Source: Pegea sp. RAD2-039 (taxonomy: Eukaryota > Chordata > Thaliacea > Salpida > Salpidae). From it: 64,000 bases of DNA. The notes under the pieces were generated by a model. The model made no database searches and had not been told where the DNA came from. It saw nothing but the letters and a program-made list of their open reading frames with translations. The stretch covers positions 992,001 through 1,056,000 of the forward strand of contig JAQGEQ010000213.1 in assembly GCA_034620365.1 (NCBI GenBank), given 5' to 3'. This document shows positions 22,700 to 37,600 of this stretch, one piece after another; position 1 is the first letter of the stretch; each line of letters starts with the position of its first letter. A program made the translations under genes and the position numbers.

Positions 22700-25600
22700 A
22701 GCAATCTTTACTTTAAAAGTGATAAGTTGGAAACTGAGCTAAGCTTAAGTAAAATTGCTTTCAAAAACAACTTAAGTACAAGCAAACGGTGCGTGTATTT
22801 CCCTGTAGTGAGCCTGAAAGCATCACGTTCACAGCCTATACATGACTATGCTAAGAGAAGGAATCTATACTACTCGTCACAGCAATAAAGGGCAAGCAAG
22901 CCATTAGGCAGGGCGCCATCAGAAAATGATTGAAAAAGTAATGGACTTAATTGGGTCTGACACATGCAAAACAGATTCATCTAAAGCTTGTTTATCAGAT
23001 TTCTTTTGCAAGCTGGGAAAGGCGCTTATTGCTTGCTTCGATTATTAATCATTTTTATAACTTCTGTAATAGAATTACTATTGACAGGAATTCCTGTCCT
23101 TTTAAATATCAGCAGAGTAAAATATAGAAATTTTGCTAAAACCATTTTTAAGTTCAAAGAACCTATAGCTTGTCTTTCTACACGTAAAATATACAAATCA
23201 TGATTAAGTAAATGCTAAGTTGATCGCTTTTGTAACAGAATATTTTGATTACTTTGTCCTAGTTTTAAAATCCTGTTTGCTGAGAATACTTCTTTTAATG
23301 TATAAGATACTAGCTAATGTGAAACACTAATGAAGTAAAATAAAGTGAGTTTTCGTCATACTAGCAGTAACTCCTATCAAAATGGCAAAAATATTCTCCA
23401 ACGTTTTCCAAAACCTATAAGCTTACTGGGCTGAGAACTTACATAACGAAGATAGAAAGCAATGAGAAAACTTGTTTTTATTTGAAAGCAAAGCGGATGG
23501 TACTGAAATTCATCATTATTTCAGAACGACGGTGATTGAATGTATATGACTAAACTGAATAACTAAAAAAAGCAATTTCTCAACTTTTACGTGATTTGGT
23601 TAAAGAAGTGATATATTATCTGATTATCAAAGTAAGCAAGTTTATATTTACGTCAAATTTAGCACCAAATTAAAATGACTGAGTTCTTTTGAATGTTGAT
23701 AGCAAAGTTAAAACAATGCAAATTCGAGAACTAAAAGCTAGATATGAACTTTACTAATTTAATAAACTTTACTCTTTTAAAATCATTGTAAAACGATCTA
23801 TGCTTTTTTACTGGTAATAAATTTAAAGATAACACAATTGTAGCTAAAGTTAATAATGTTGAGCAACAATTATATTTAAAAGATTATGCTATTGATATAT
23901 CTACAAAACTACTAAAATAATTTCTTTTAACATTTGAAAACCTGAGCTATACTGCTTATAAAAGGTCTGGCTGAGTTATAAACAAGCCTATTATTCATAT
24001 ACTTTTAAGGAAAGGTTAAGCTGACGCCTTGAATATATTTAAGTTGAGTCTATATAAAAATAAACTAATAAGAAAGACTAACTTTGTATGCAGTGAACAT
24101 TAGTGCATAATGTATGACAAGAATCGTTAAAGAAAAATCTTTTTCTATTTGCAAGCTGCTTACTCAAAGATGAAAAACTATCATACTTTTCCAGTAACCT
24201 TTGAACTCTTATAGATTGATAAGCAGTAAGTTCTTAACATTACATGTACAATATACCGCATAAGCTAGTCAAAGACTGCAAAAAGCTAACAAGATTTTAA
24301 TTAAAATAAATCTGAAGCAGTCTAAAGTTTACAAACCTTTTAATTACAGTCAAAGTTACTTAACTGTGTAATGTATACATTTGTAATTAATATAAAATAA
24401 CTGAGTTTCAGTTAAGTAGCTTAGTAACTAAACTGAGTGGTTGAAATATATAATTTAAATATTTAAGTTTATCTTACATCTGTTGATGGTCTTTCATCTA
24501 AACAAAAAGTTTTGTTTACGATGTTTACCAACTGAGAAAAACAAACTAAATTTAAAAGGACACTAGCTATTAGCAATTTAACTACATTAGCGAAGAATTG
24601 AAAAATAGCATCAATTAAATTAATGTGTTAAAAAGCTTTCTTTTAGTACCCCAATGTTCCTAGAAATAGAGAAAGAGACACCATATTTCAAACACAATTC
24701 GAACCTTACGATCGATAATTCAAATACCACAAAATGTTGCAAGAAAAGAGATTGTTGTTTACCAAAGTTGGTAACAAGCATAGTAAAGAACAACATCATA
24801 GACTATGAGAGATTGCTTTGGCTTCGAAGGTCTTTGTCGCATCAATTAGCAAAATTTAGACCTTCAATTGTTCACTCGATTACCTAGGCCTAGGCATACC
24901 TTCTCTTTTTAACTCTTTCTCTTTATCAGCGATCAAAAATAAGATGAGTCGAGCGACTAGCAGTTGTACTGAGATAGTTTATTACGTTTTTGAAACAGTT
25001 TAACGGGAAACTTTTCTGCTGATAAACAAGACATATGAGGCTGTGTTATCGCTAATAAAAGTTGATTAGTGACAGCAAGAAGCTGATTTTATGACCACGC
25101 ATCTATTACTAAGGCTGACGGTAGCAGTTTTGTGTGATCTAGCAGGGAAAAAGTGATTTCAAAACAACAGTTACAGGTCTGGGCACTTCCGTATGTTTGA
25201 ATGTGCTTTTGATTGGTGGGTGAATGAACAACTCAGAGTTATTGATTGATATTAGTTTCACAGAGGGCTGCTCGTGAAATTACTAGATTGTCGTTTCTCT
25301 GGTGGCTATCTCAGATGGTTGAATTGTTTGCTCAGAATGAGAGTGTTACAGGGCTTGCCTGAAATGAAAACCTCAAAACTTCTTTAAGCCTTTTAAAAGC
25401 TTGTTAGCTTTTGCTACATACTTTTTCCAAATACTATTTGAAGGAAAAACTAATCCTGATTATATATAAATCCTCTATGCTTTTTATGTACGGCATATGA
25501 CCATCCTCGAATACTATTACTTTTTCGCACAGTAATAAAGGTTGCTCATAATTTTCTCGTTTGGATACTACAGTCTTATAGAAATCAATAAATTTACTAA

Positions 25601-28600
25601 ATATCACAACTAAAACTACTAATTTTACGAAGTCAATTAGATTTACTTTTTGTACTTTTAGCTTAACTTATATAGTGCCTAAAATGGCAAAAACAAATTT
25701 AGCCATCAAATATTCCATAGTAATGTTAAAGTTTGGCTTTTTATCAATCTTATCTCGCCAGTAATGGTTTTGAAAAAACTTAATAAATTAAACTATTAAC
25801 TTCTAGAAAAACACGTAATTAAAAATTTTCAAAAAATATTCGTTCAAAATAACGTTTACAAAAAATCTAACAAACTGTGACGAGCTTGATATGTATAAAA
25901 GTTGAAAATTTAATATCAGGAAATATCACAATAACAAAATTTATCTTAGATATTCACTTTCAAAATGATGCACAATAAGCTCTTTTTTAAATCATTTCAA
26001 GCTGTTTTGACAGAATTTCTAAATCATATACATATCACAAGTCAATGACATAACTAAAAACATGTTTTTTAGCTTAATGATATATATATAGGGTCTACAA
26101 TGAAAGCTTATTTAATGATATCGCCAAATACTAATACAGTTCATATATATTCTTTGTACTTACCAACCTGATTACATTCAGATTAGTTCCACAATTCAAT
26201 ATTTAAACAAGTTTGAATTTTTCTTATCAAAATATTTATAATCTTATCAAATTAAACCTTATAGAAAACTTTTCTAATAGCTGAAAATAATCTGATAAAA
26301 ACATTTAGAACAATTTTAATTAAAAAATGATTTTATGACATAAGCTCAACAAATAGATATTTGAAGTTTCAACTGAAAAAAGTTCAAAGTTTGAAAATTT
26401 TGAAACCTTTTTAAAATTTCCATTATTTGCAAGTGCTACTGCAGGTCATAAGAAATTTTTTCTGATGCGTCAAATATAATAATTTTGTCTATCTCCTGTA
26501 AAGCAAGCTGGACAAGCAAAATCAAGTTTTTTCTTTCGATGGAAGCACCTTTTAAGAAAAGTATTTGGTTTTTTTAATGCTTTTTGCGTCAAACATGAAT
26601 TGAATTACTTTTGGGCAAGTTTAGTTTACTATTATAACACAACTAAATTACAATCTATTTACTACTCTAGAAACCGAAAGGTTTTCTTGAAAAATTAATG
26701 TTGTAGCCATTATAGGGTGCATAAAAAGAAAAATGTTGTTGTAATTATAAACGGTACCAGCAACAATATTATCTCAGCTTCACTCACAAAGAGGGAGTAA
26801 AATGAGTGCTTTCAAACAAATCGCTGAGAGTTGAGACTTTGTTATCCAACACATGAAACTTAAGTTCATTTGTATGCAAAGTTAGCAATTAGAACAGAGC
26901 TTGTAATATTTGATTTTCTTTGGCACTCTAACTAAAACTTATAATTTTAAATAAAGACTTCAAAGTCTGTTGATAAGCTGTATGCTTCAAGTAAATGGTA
27001 TTTAAAAATCATTTTTAAAGTGGTCACTTTATACTAGCATTTTTGCTTTTTCATCAAAGTTTCATTCTCATCTGCTAGCTTATCTCAACTTGATGTGTGT
27101 TATGGTACTTACATTCCATACCATTAAGTTATTCATTTTATTCAACGCATAGCTGCAGATGACCAATAATAACATAAAAGATTTCTGAATCCCATTCATT
27201 AATGAGTTTCAACTCAACATTTTAAAGCAATAAAATGTACCTATGTAATTTAGCTTACAATCAACTTTTTCATTAGCTATTCATGAAAAAATATATAAAT
27301 AAATCCTTTCAATACCGGTACTTTATTGATTTGATGTTAAAAATGCTGAGTTAAAAATAAAAGCGTTACTAATTCAATGAGCTTATTGTTTAATTTGTAA
27401 TTTTACACCAGAAATACATATGATAAGTCGTACAACAAAGTAGATAGTGTCCAAAGTATGAATCATGTCTTCTTTCCCATATTAAGTTATAGATGATTAC
27501 CTAGCTATTGCTCTATGTCAACATACCTGATTTAAGTAAAAACTAAGATAACTTTGTTAAGGTTGAAAAAAGTTAATAATGTATATGAAGCAAATACAGT
27601 AAATTAATTTTCTTAAGAGCTTCAATACGGGTGATGATTTATTAAAAGTTGTCTATTTTTGATATATATACAGAATACGTAAAATAATTATTCAACCATA
27701 AGTTAAATTCCAATGTGTGTTTGTGTTTAAAGTGGTAGGCTCGACAGAATGTTACTGACAATGTTGTTTACTAGCTTTCGAATAGAATTAATTCTAAACT
27801 AATTTTAACGAAAAGTTTAGTGTTTCAACTCAGTACTTTATGTTAACCGACAACATCAGCTTAGATTTATTCTCTACACAGATACCTTTAATAATTCAGT
27901 CTTTGGACGAACGCATTGGTGCTTTTCAAAATATAATTTCATTAAACTTAGAATTCTCTACCACTGAACAAAATTATAATTATTTTAAAACGATGATAAG
28001 CAAACTTTCAATGCTTTTCCTAATACTTACATGAATCATATGATGTTCTATTAAGATAAAATAAGTCATTTTGAGATAAAATTGAAACAAAATAAGAATA
28101 ATTTTAAAAATCACTTGTATGATGCTCGTCAAATGACCTTAGAACTACCAAAAAGCTAATTTGTCTAACTTTCTGAGTTCTAACTTAAATTTCTAACTGA
28201 TACAGTTATCTATATCTCTCCAGAGCTGATTAATTTAGTTTTTACCGCAAAAGTAGAACTACTGTCTCTAAATCACTGTTAGTAGAGCCATTGATGAAGT
28301 ACCTGGGTGTTTCACTTTAACAGAACTATAAAAGGGAATTGACTATAGGTTTTGGCGCTGCTTTTAAACTATTTCTAGGATTAGCGTTTGTCCGGTTAGA
28401 AGCATACAAAAACGAAAACGAAAAGGAGAATAGGGAATAGCTTCACCGCAATTTTACCTTCCGATTACGCCCTAGAGAGCCCAGTTTTTGTGCTGTATTT
28501 AACGAATTGATTTTAGTGTGTGTATAAAGACGAATGCGGGCAAATAAACTAACTGTTTTCATGCACGTTTAGCTGCCTTGTGTGGGTTTATCACTATACC

Positions 28601-31600
28601 AAGCAGCCAACTTACATTCTGATGAAGCGTCTCATACCGTCTTAGCAAGTAGTTTACTTTCTTCTTTTCTCTCTAGCACATGCCTAACCATCTCAACAAC
28701 CAAACTATCCACCCATCAGCCAACAAACCCGTTTGCAAACGTACGTTGACTTCTAAGAACATAGAACAGCTTGCGCTTCTAGTATATCGGCTATTGATAC
28801 TTTCAATTTTTACCCTCTACTTACCAGTCTTCTATCATATTACAATACAGAGGCCAGACAATCTTTTGCTATATCATCAGCTTTATGCAGCTTTATAGTT
28901 ATAACCGGTCGCTTTTTACTTAAAAAAGTCTTTTCAGGAACCTAATATTCATCGCAAAAAACAAGTAAAATAATACTTTGAAATATACCCAATGACGTAT
29001 AAGCTTTTCACTTTTCTAAAAGTTTTTAATGTCTGATTGTACGGTGTTGTTATTACTGTTTGGAATTTAACATTACCGTTAAACAGTGTACATAATTTTT
29101 TTAAGCAAATTTAATAAAATGGAAGAAAAACACGAATCACATTCAATTTAATATGATTCAAATAATAAAAATTACCAGCTGATACCAAATATTTTTTAGT
29201 TCTTGTATAGGTTTTCTGTACGTTGAGAAAACAAAAAACAAAAGTATATTTAATCTTAAATATTGCTTTTACAATTCACTTCACCCTATCCAACTTCAGT
29301 AATTATTACACTTTTCATAAACTTCTCTATAGAAGTAAAACAGCAATTTATTTTAATCATCATACGGTTAGGATGAAAAATTAATATATAAAAATGTGTC
29401 TACTCTGTTTCTTAACATAACATTTAGTTTGAAGAACACATTAAACTGTAAAAGAGATTTTATGTTGCAATAAATTATTAATGTTGAATACCAAAGTATT
29501 TTGCTTGTGTGAAATGTAACAATATTTATGAAGTGTTAACCTTTTTGATTTAACTTTAGATTAAGCTTTTCATTTAAGAACTTTACCTTTAAAGATAAAT
29601 GTCAAATTTCTTATAATAGTTAACAAAAAAACATTTTAAGCTGGTCTACTTAATTGAAAACAAATGTTCCAACATTGTTGACAACATTGTTTTTCTACAT
29701 TGCCAGGTGTTTTTTGGCATGTACATTGTGGAGTTAAGCTCTTATTAAGAGAGTAAATAGTAAACCAAAGTCTTTAAGTTTTATTGAGCACACCAAAAAC
29801 TGACAGCGAGGCTGAGAGACTGCCAGAACGGCAAGGTAAGATAAGGAGAGGCCTGAGACCAGCACGGTTCGCTGGTTGTAAACGGTAGACAACACCTTTA
29901 AATGAAAGAAGCAACAACGCTTAACCCTTTAACGTTGACTCACGACAGTATGCCTGACTGAAAGAACGACTTATTGCTTAGCTTTTGTAGTGCATTGAAT
30001 CTGTAGCGGTAACTCTAGCCAGCTATGTTCTTATGAGCATTACCAGGACCAATGTAAAAATGACAGCCTAAAGGTTGAGTGTGCTCAAAGTTGTTTGAAA
30101 AAAATCAAAAAAATTATGACTATCAGTCATTTGCGCAACCATCTTCAATTAAAACTTTCTTAATTAACAGCTATAGATATATATGACAGGAAGTGGTCTT
30201 GATGGTTTTATGGTATTACTTCCACTATATTAAATTCTGTATCTTATATCTGTTAAAGAAAGCCTTTAAACGAAAGACTTTTAAGTGAAATATTTTTGAC
30301 GACTCACAACTTTCATGAGTTCTTTATGAAAGATAGTAGTTCTTTTTACTGATCATAGCTACTTATGACTTATTTCTCAAGAGACCTTACCAAAATACGC
30401 CAAAATATCTCTCAACCTAACCGCATTACAGTCGAAGCGACACCCTATTGCTAAGGATGAAAATCTGGAAAGGAAATATTACAATTGAAGAAGAGATAAC
30501 TGAAATATAATCGAAAATTATTTTCTTAATAACTGTGGTGATATAAAACTCGAATAATTACAAATCATCATATCTCATAACATGGCGGTTAAAAGATACG
30601 AGTAACCAAATAAATATGTAGACAGACAACAACAGGAACAATAGTTTTCATCTAATATTTAGCTTTCTATTTATGATTTGTTCAACTTTGTTGAATATGT
30701 ATTGGCATGTTGTCAATACTTAAAACTTTTTTAAATTCGGAAATATTCGATAAGACGTCTAACACACGGAATTGAAAGTTTTAAAACATTGAACTTTGTT
30801 TTAAATGACTGCTTTAAAATTTTGAATTATCTGTGATTCAAAGTACTTAAAAATTAACTGATAAACACCAAAAATAAAGTACATTTCACTTACTGGTCCA
30901 TTCATAGTGTTTGATTGAAGATAAGTGTTTTCTTCTAGCTATCAACCATCAAAAGTAATATTAACATAAACTAAATCTGTTAATTTTAAATAAAGTTTAC
31001 TGCTGTATATGAAACATGTGTTAAATCGATATAGTTAATGGTACTTTAGAACAAATTGTAAAAATCTATAAAAGTAAACATAAAAATAGGTTTACAGAGT
31101 AGAACAAAAAATGTTTATTGTGAAAGGATATCCCAGTGGTTAAATTACTAAATACTTGGAATAAATACTATACTAGAATGATTTGAAAATCTAACATAGT
31201 TATAGTTTTTTTTAATCTTATTACTAAATCATTAAGAGTTTACTTTTTAAGTATTTCAATTAACTTGAATATTAAATATTAGTAATCTAACATTCATGAT
31301 ATTTAAGCAAACAATTAAAACCCAGCTTCTGAACGGGTAAACTGTTTCACCTTTTCTATCTATACAGCAAAACGGTTATTATCTGTTAGAGCGTTTACCT
31401 TCTGTATCAATAAACGAAATGTTTTTTAACGATTAAATGTGACTGATTAGCATAAAAAAACTCATAAACCAACTTTTCATTTGATATAAGAAATAAAATA
31501 GCCTGTTATTATCTGATCTTTTGTTATTTGAAACAAAGAAGTATACACTCAGGTCTCGCCACCATTCCGCCTACAATATTACCTAATATGCCAGCCAGTA

Positions 31601-34600
31601 CTATCTGATCTTATTGCTTTACATTCGCTATAGCAGTATGATAGAACTAGTTGCTTACTTGTCAGTAAATGATGAGAGAAAAGAGACTGCTTGCGCCGTT
31701 TTTCTTCTGAGTTTGTAAGCGCACTCAGTATACACACACACAGGAGAACACACAATTACCCGTTCACTCACTCACAAAAGAAAACTAATTTCATTTGTCG
31801 TGAAAGAAGACGGCCTCTTATATCGTGTCGCTCCTTGCAATGCTCCGCAGTAACTCATATCACGTAAATTTCATTTTCCGGGGCTTTCTAACCCTCTCAA
31901 CTAGTTTTCCTTCTATTTATCACTTTCCTTCCCATTATGTAAAAAAGTTCATCAAAAACCTGACGATAGTTTCACCGTCCTCTTGTTGGCCTCTCAACCC
32001 CTACAGAGTGACATACTATTAAAACTTTTCTATCTATCAGCTTCATATACTTAAATTTTCCTGCTGAAAGCTCATAGACAAGCTACGAAATACAAACAAT
32101 GATTGGGAAATGGACTGAGGGAGATGAGATTACTGTAGGTAACTAAACACCAAGGAAAACATTTACTTATTTTTGAAACATTTTTATTTGCCAATGACCT
32201 GTTTACAGTTGTTCTGAACTTATAGCTAGCAGTTTCGAAAATACTAAGCAGCTAACCAAACGAAGGCTGTAACAAGTACATAGCAGAAAAATTTTATTTT
32301 CAGGCCTATTCAGCGTCTGGCATTGAGCAGACGGCCGCCGCTCTGATGTCAACTACTTGACTTTAATGTCGATAGCACAGTAAGAGATTGTCAAAGGAAA
32401 CCATCAGAATAGTTCAAGCATTGCAACATTATGGAATCAACATAAGGAGTATATTATTCTTTTGTTGCTGCCATTTGTATTTTGTTAAACTTTGCTTTTA
32501 CAGTGGTTTAATTTTATCAGCTATTTTCAATAAGCCACACTCATTCAAGTTAGTTTTGTCAGTCTGCTCTATCGTCAATTAATAACCTTGAATGCTTATA
32601 AAGCCGATCAAATGTCATCTGTTTCAAATAAAAATGTTTTGAAATGTCAACTTGAATTTAGTTATGCTTCCTCGAGATTAGATTTAAATTTATCTGAAAG
32701 GCTTGAGTCTCCAACACAGTGGTATAAACTGTATAAGTACATCCACACTTCATACTAAACGAAAAACATTAAATTGAACTAAATTTATTCAGTAAAAGTG
32801 TTTACATTGAGGCGAATTCATCTAAACAGAATTGTATTATCAACCGTTAAAGATCGGTTTCATCACTTGAGTCTGTCTGATTGCACGTTAATAGAAAACT
32901 ATTTTCTCAAACTTATAACGTTCCCATAGTTTCTAGTATGACCCACTGCTTAAAGTCTAGCTACTTTAAAACTCCTATATTAGAATTTAAAAACATAAAG
33001 TGGCCAGGCGTCAAGCAAGCTTTTTACAGCTGCAAAGCAGTGACTATGCTATAAACATGAACCAAGCACCACCGGTAGGGTTTGGCTTGTACTAAAACAA
33101 GAGGAACACTGTTTGCAATGCAAAAATACTTTGTCTCCCACTTCCTTCAATCTTTCTTTCTTTTTTCTCTCAGCAAGGGCCTTTGACAAACAGATACACG
33201 ATTGCTAAAAAGGTTTCACACATATTGTTCGTGTTCACAATTGCTTTAGTTACTAAGAACTTATTCAATTTGAGTATAATCATTATTGTTAGTCTTGTAT
33301 CTTGCTGTTTTTGTCGGAAACAAATCTAACTGTTATCTGGAAGGTTGTATGACAAATATATAAATATGAATATATAATTACAAATAGACAAACGTGTAGA
33401 GTTAGGGGATAGATCTATCTGGGGTAGAAAAAGAATCCTGAAATCACTTCTAAAAATTCCCTTTCGTGTAGCATTTACAAAAATTGTAGAAGTCTTTTTG
33501 AAGAAAGCAGAGCTTTATCTCTGTAACCTGTATTGGTAGCCGTAAAACTTTTCTAAATACTTTGTCGTTGTTCTGGGCATTACTCCAATCGATTAACAAT
33601 ACATCTCTTTTACACTCCTTTAGTTTCTGCTAAACTTTTCCCTAACATTGGGCCAAAAAACGAATACGACGATAATGATGATGATAAAACCTGCACCCGG
33701 TTTCCACTTAAACTTATCTCGTTAATCGCCGTTTTTAGCAGTTGCAAAAAAGCAATTTACAAACTTAAAAACCGTTCTAATTATCAGCATCAATTTGAAG
33801 CCACAAAACTAAGGTTACGCTCCATCGCATATGGAAAGTGAATGAATATTGAAAACTTGGTTGCTAGTTTAATCGGACAACCTCGTGGCCTTCATTCTTA
33901 TTAAAGCACTTCAATTTAATTGCTATCAGATACATTGAATAGGTGAGTAAACTTAGCTAGTAATGAAATTTGACAATCCTTAAAAAGTAAACTGGCATAA
34001 ATTTAATTATACCTTAGAGTGAAATCTTATTTGGGAAATCTAAAAACATTGGTGTACTTAAAACACTTTACAAAAATACGCTCTCAAAAGTTATAGTTTG
34101 GTGAATCTTTAACCTCAAACTCATGTTGTATTTGAAAGCAATACAAAAGAACCACAAATTATATTTATTTTTCAAACAATTATCAAAATATAAATACTTG
34201 TTCTTGTATGTTTTTGACTAATTTAAAGGGACATAAGTAATGTTCAAAAACATGTACTTATACCTTAAACTTCATGGTAATATGGATAAAAATGTCAACT
34301 TTTGTAAGTAAGGGTTCGCAAAAGCTCAAATTAGAACAACCTTAGTTGTAAGGTTTTAGAAATACTTTCATCTTGCCTACATTTACAGATAGCATTGAGT
34401 TAAACCTGTTCACTATCTCATTAGAAATTGTGGTATATGAGGAGAGATATAAATAATTCAAAAGTATGAAATTACAATGTACTTTTCAACAAGCACATAT
34501 ATCGGGAAAAATTTTAAACATAACTGCTTCAGGGTTCTGAATTTATTTTGTAGTAAATTAAAGTTGTTACTTTCATTTTATGCTAACAAATGAAAATAAC

Positions 34601-37600
34601 TATAACTATCTTATTATTTTAATCTCGCTTTTTTAAGACATCACCGAATACACTTGTGCTACTAAATTTAAATCTACTGGTTGTTTATCACAAATCAATA
34701 AACTTGATTTAGCTCAGAAAAGTTCAAGTCATAACTTATTCACTGTAAACTTAAAGCAAAATATAATTCATCACATTTTCCTGAAATATCTGAAATTGAA
34801 ATTTTTCACTGCTAAAAATAGATTCGCACTTTTATAAAAACTTATTTTTTTCACAAACACATTAATCCATGGTAAAGTCAAAAGTAAAATAGAATCTGAT
34901 GCTAGTTAGTTAGAGAATTGCTTGGAAATAATCCTAAATAGCTGTTGAAATGTTAAACGATGAGACAATGTATAAGAGCAATTGAACTATTTGCCGAATT
35001 AGAGACGTTAGTAGTGAAGACAAGAAATCAAAGCTCGTTCTTTTTAAACGCCAAGCAATCTTTGCTTCGTCATTTTAGTGAGATCAGTTAAGTATTTAAA
35101 CTTAATCACTGCAACTAAAATTATTTCTAAACTTTTTTTATTTAGTTGGCCTCATAGCAAGGTAGCATACTTAACTTCATGTAATACCACTCAACTATTT
35201 CATTAATGATTATTTTCTCTACAAAAGTTATTAACATGCAGGTTAAAAAAGATAATAATCCACTATATTAATCTACTATAGATTAGGAGGTAGCAAACTT
35301 TCATATAACCGTGAACAAAAGATAAGAAAACTCTATTAAACGTTCATTTAATAGAATTATAAATATAATATTTTTGAGAAAACTGTCACGAAATTAATTT
35401 ATCATACTAAAGAGAAATAAATGCTATGATAGATAGCTTAAATGCAAAGAAATAGGCTTGTACTCGGGCTATAGATGATCACATTCAGATAATCGCTACT
35501 TCATAAAGCTCTTGAATATCTTGCAATTTATTTGTAATCAAATCATGGTTTTAATAATAAGGATTTTTTGGGTTGACACTTTATGCTTAGTCAAGCACAA
35601 AACTATTGTGCCGTATCGTTTATGTTACTGGAAAAATTGTGAGAAGAAAAATGTTCATGAAAACTGGTACGCAGAAGTATCACACTACTTCTAATCACAT
35701 ACACAACACTTAAACGTTTCTCTTCCGTTAAAGTATTTATTCGTTTTAAGTATGATGACAAGTGGTACAAGTGTAATCACAATTTTCATTATGATTCGTA
35801 GAAAAGGGGTGATATTTTAGGTTAAGATAAAAAAATAGTCACTATGTAATAAGAAACTGTTTTTCAAGATTAATGAACAGTCTGTCATTACCATCAAATA
35901 TGTGAAACCATATAGTTAAGCTTTTACAAAACAATAACTGCTCACCAACTTAATTTTCTTCTATTAGATAGTAGCTTGACATATATAAATTCATATTATT
36001 CAAAAGAAATTACTATAACCTCATTTTACGTTTGACTTACTGCTTGATTATCATCACCTTTTTCTTTTAAATATTTGCATTTTTGAACGATGTATAGCTA
36101 AATAGTTTTATGTTTAGACATGTCTACATTGAAATATATGAAGGATATGAAATAATTTTAGCTCAATAATTTCAGCTAACTTTCACTTTATTTCTTTACA
36201 TTTATAACAATCTTTACGCTTTAAAGATGATAGCAACAGCTCGTGCTAGACAACACACACTCATAAAATATTCACTAAACTTGTTGTTACTTGCTATGTA
36301 ACGTTAAATTTTCTTTCAAAATACCACTACAAAAAGGTTAAGTCTTTATAAGATATTGTATAAAAAACAGGCTATTAGTCTAAACCTCTTTAATCAATAC
36401 TTTTTCTTATTACAAACTGTCATATAAGAACGTTATTGCAACTGTAAAAGAAAACATATGTTTTAATATATAGAATATTTACACTAACTTTGATCATAAC
36501 TTCAAGATTTTAAAAGGAATAGTTTCAATTAGTTAACAATTGTTTAGTTCCTTTTCAGTTAATTGTAGTGAAGAGAGAGAAATTGAGCTTATAGGCTAAC
36601 ATGTTGCCGTCTTATAAAAGCCTCTGACTGTTATTTGTTGAGAGTTTGTATAAGGCCTAACTCAGAATTGACGAATGTAAGAAAGCTTTTTTACTGACCT
36701 TTTACTCTGTTTACATTGCATCGTGTCGTTTTTGTTCGTCCTCGGGCAAATCAAAAAGCAAGTTCGTACCATAACAGCAGAACGGCATTGTATACAAGAT
36801 CTACGACAGTTTTGTCTACATGTTTCTCACACCAAATTTACAGTTAGTGACACAACTATTCCACTTTAGTTTTGTGCATGGAAGTTACTGTAAAATCATC
36901 AGCTGTAACTAGTCGGCAGGGAAGGCAAACTCATTTCAGACTAAGTATATAGCTTTTTATGACATGTTACTTTCTAGCATTTAACGGCTGTAAGGTTCAT
37001 TCGTGCTGAGAACTATTACGATACGTGCTATAACAGAAATACGACCAAAAATAACTACATTGAAACCGGGCACCGGACAACAAACAATCTCTTTTCTTTC
37101 TCTTCAACTGCATACCTCAATTTTTGTCCGCTTGCTTACCTAACTGCTAACTTATACGCATGTGCTAAAACGTTTGTGAGCGATTATTCTATGCGTAGAT
37201 TTTGAAAAGACAAAAGAAACAGACAGCTTCAGTCTAAATCTCCTGCTAGTCAGTAACTATAACAGAAGCAATTAGAAGACATTGTAGTCATCTGCGAGTC
37301 ATTTAATAGCTAAACAAATTTGAGGGAAAACTCAGCAGAAGGAATATATTCTTCTGTCACATTCTTAATTCCGAATTTGAACAACTTTGATTGGTTTAGA
37401 AAGTTAAACTGATTCTTTTGGGTTTTACTATTATAAATAAATTTCAATGTAGCTTTAGTAAGCAGGAAATTAATAAAAATTTAAATATTGCTTTTCAACA
37501 TCGCTAATTTCAGCGTAAATGAAAATAACTTGCTCATAAATACAGAAGTGATACCGTTAATTAAAAGTGCATTAATTATAATTAGTACAATAAAACAAAT

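Noticed and set aside
24883..24894. Perfect 12-base palindrome CCTAGGCCTAGG
   Set aside because: Striking by eye, but a single short palindrome in 64 kb needs no special explanation and nothing around it supports a site.
24654..35694. Small open frames of 60-77 codons in the gene-free region
   Set aside because: Their composition follows the local A+T content, with no conserved motif, no splice-phase continuity and no homologue that I recognise.
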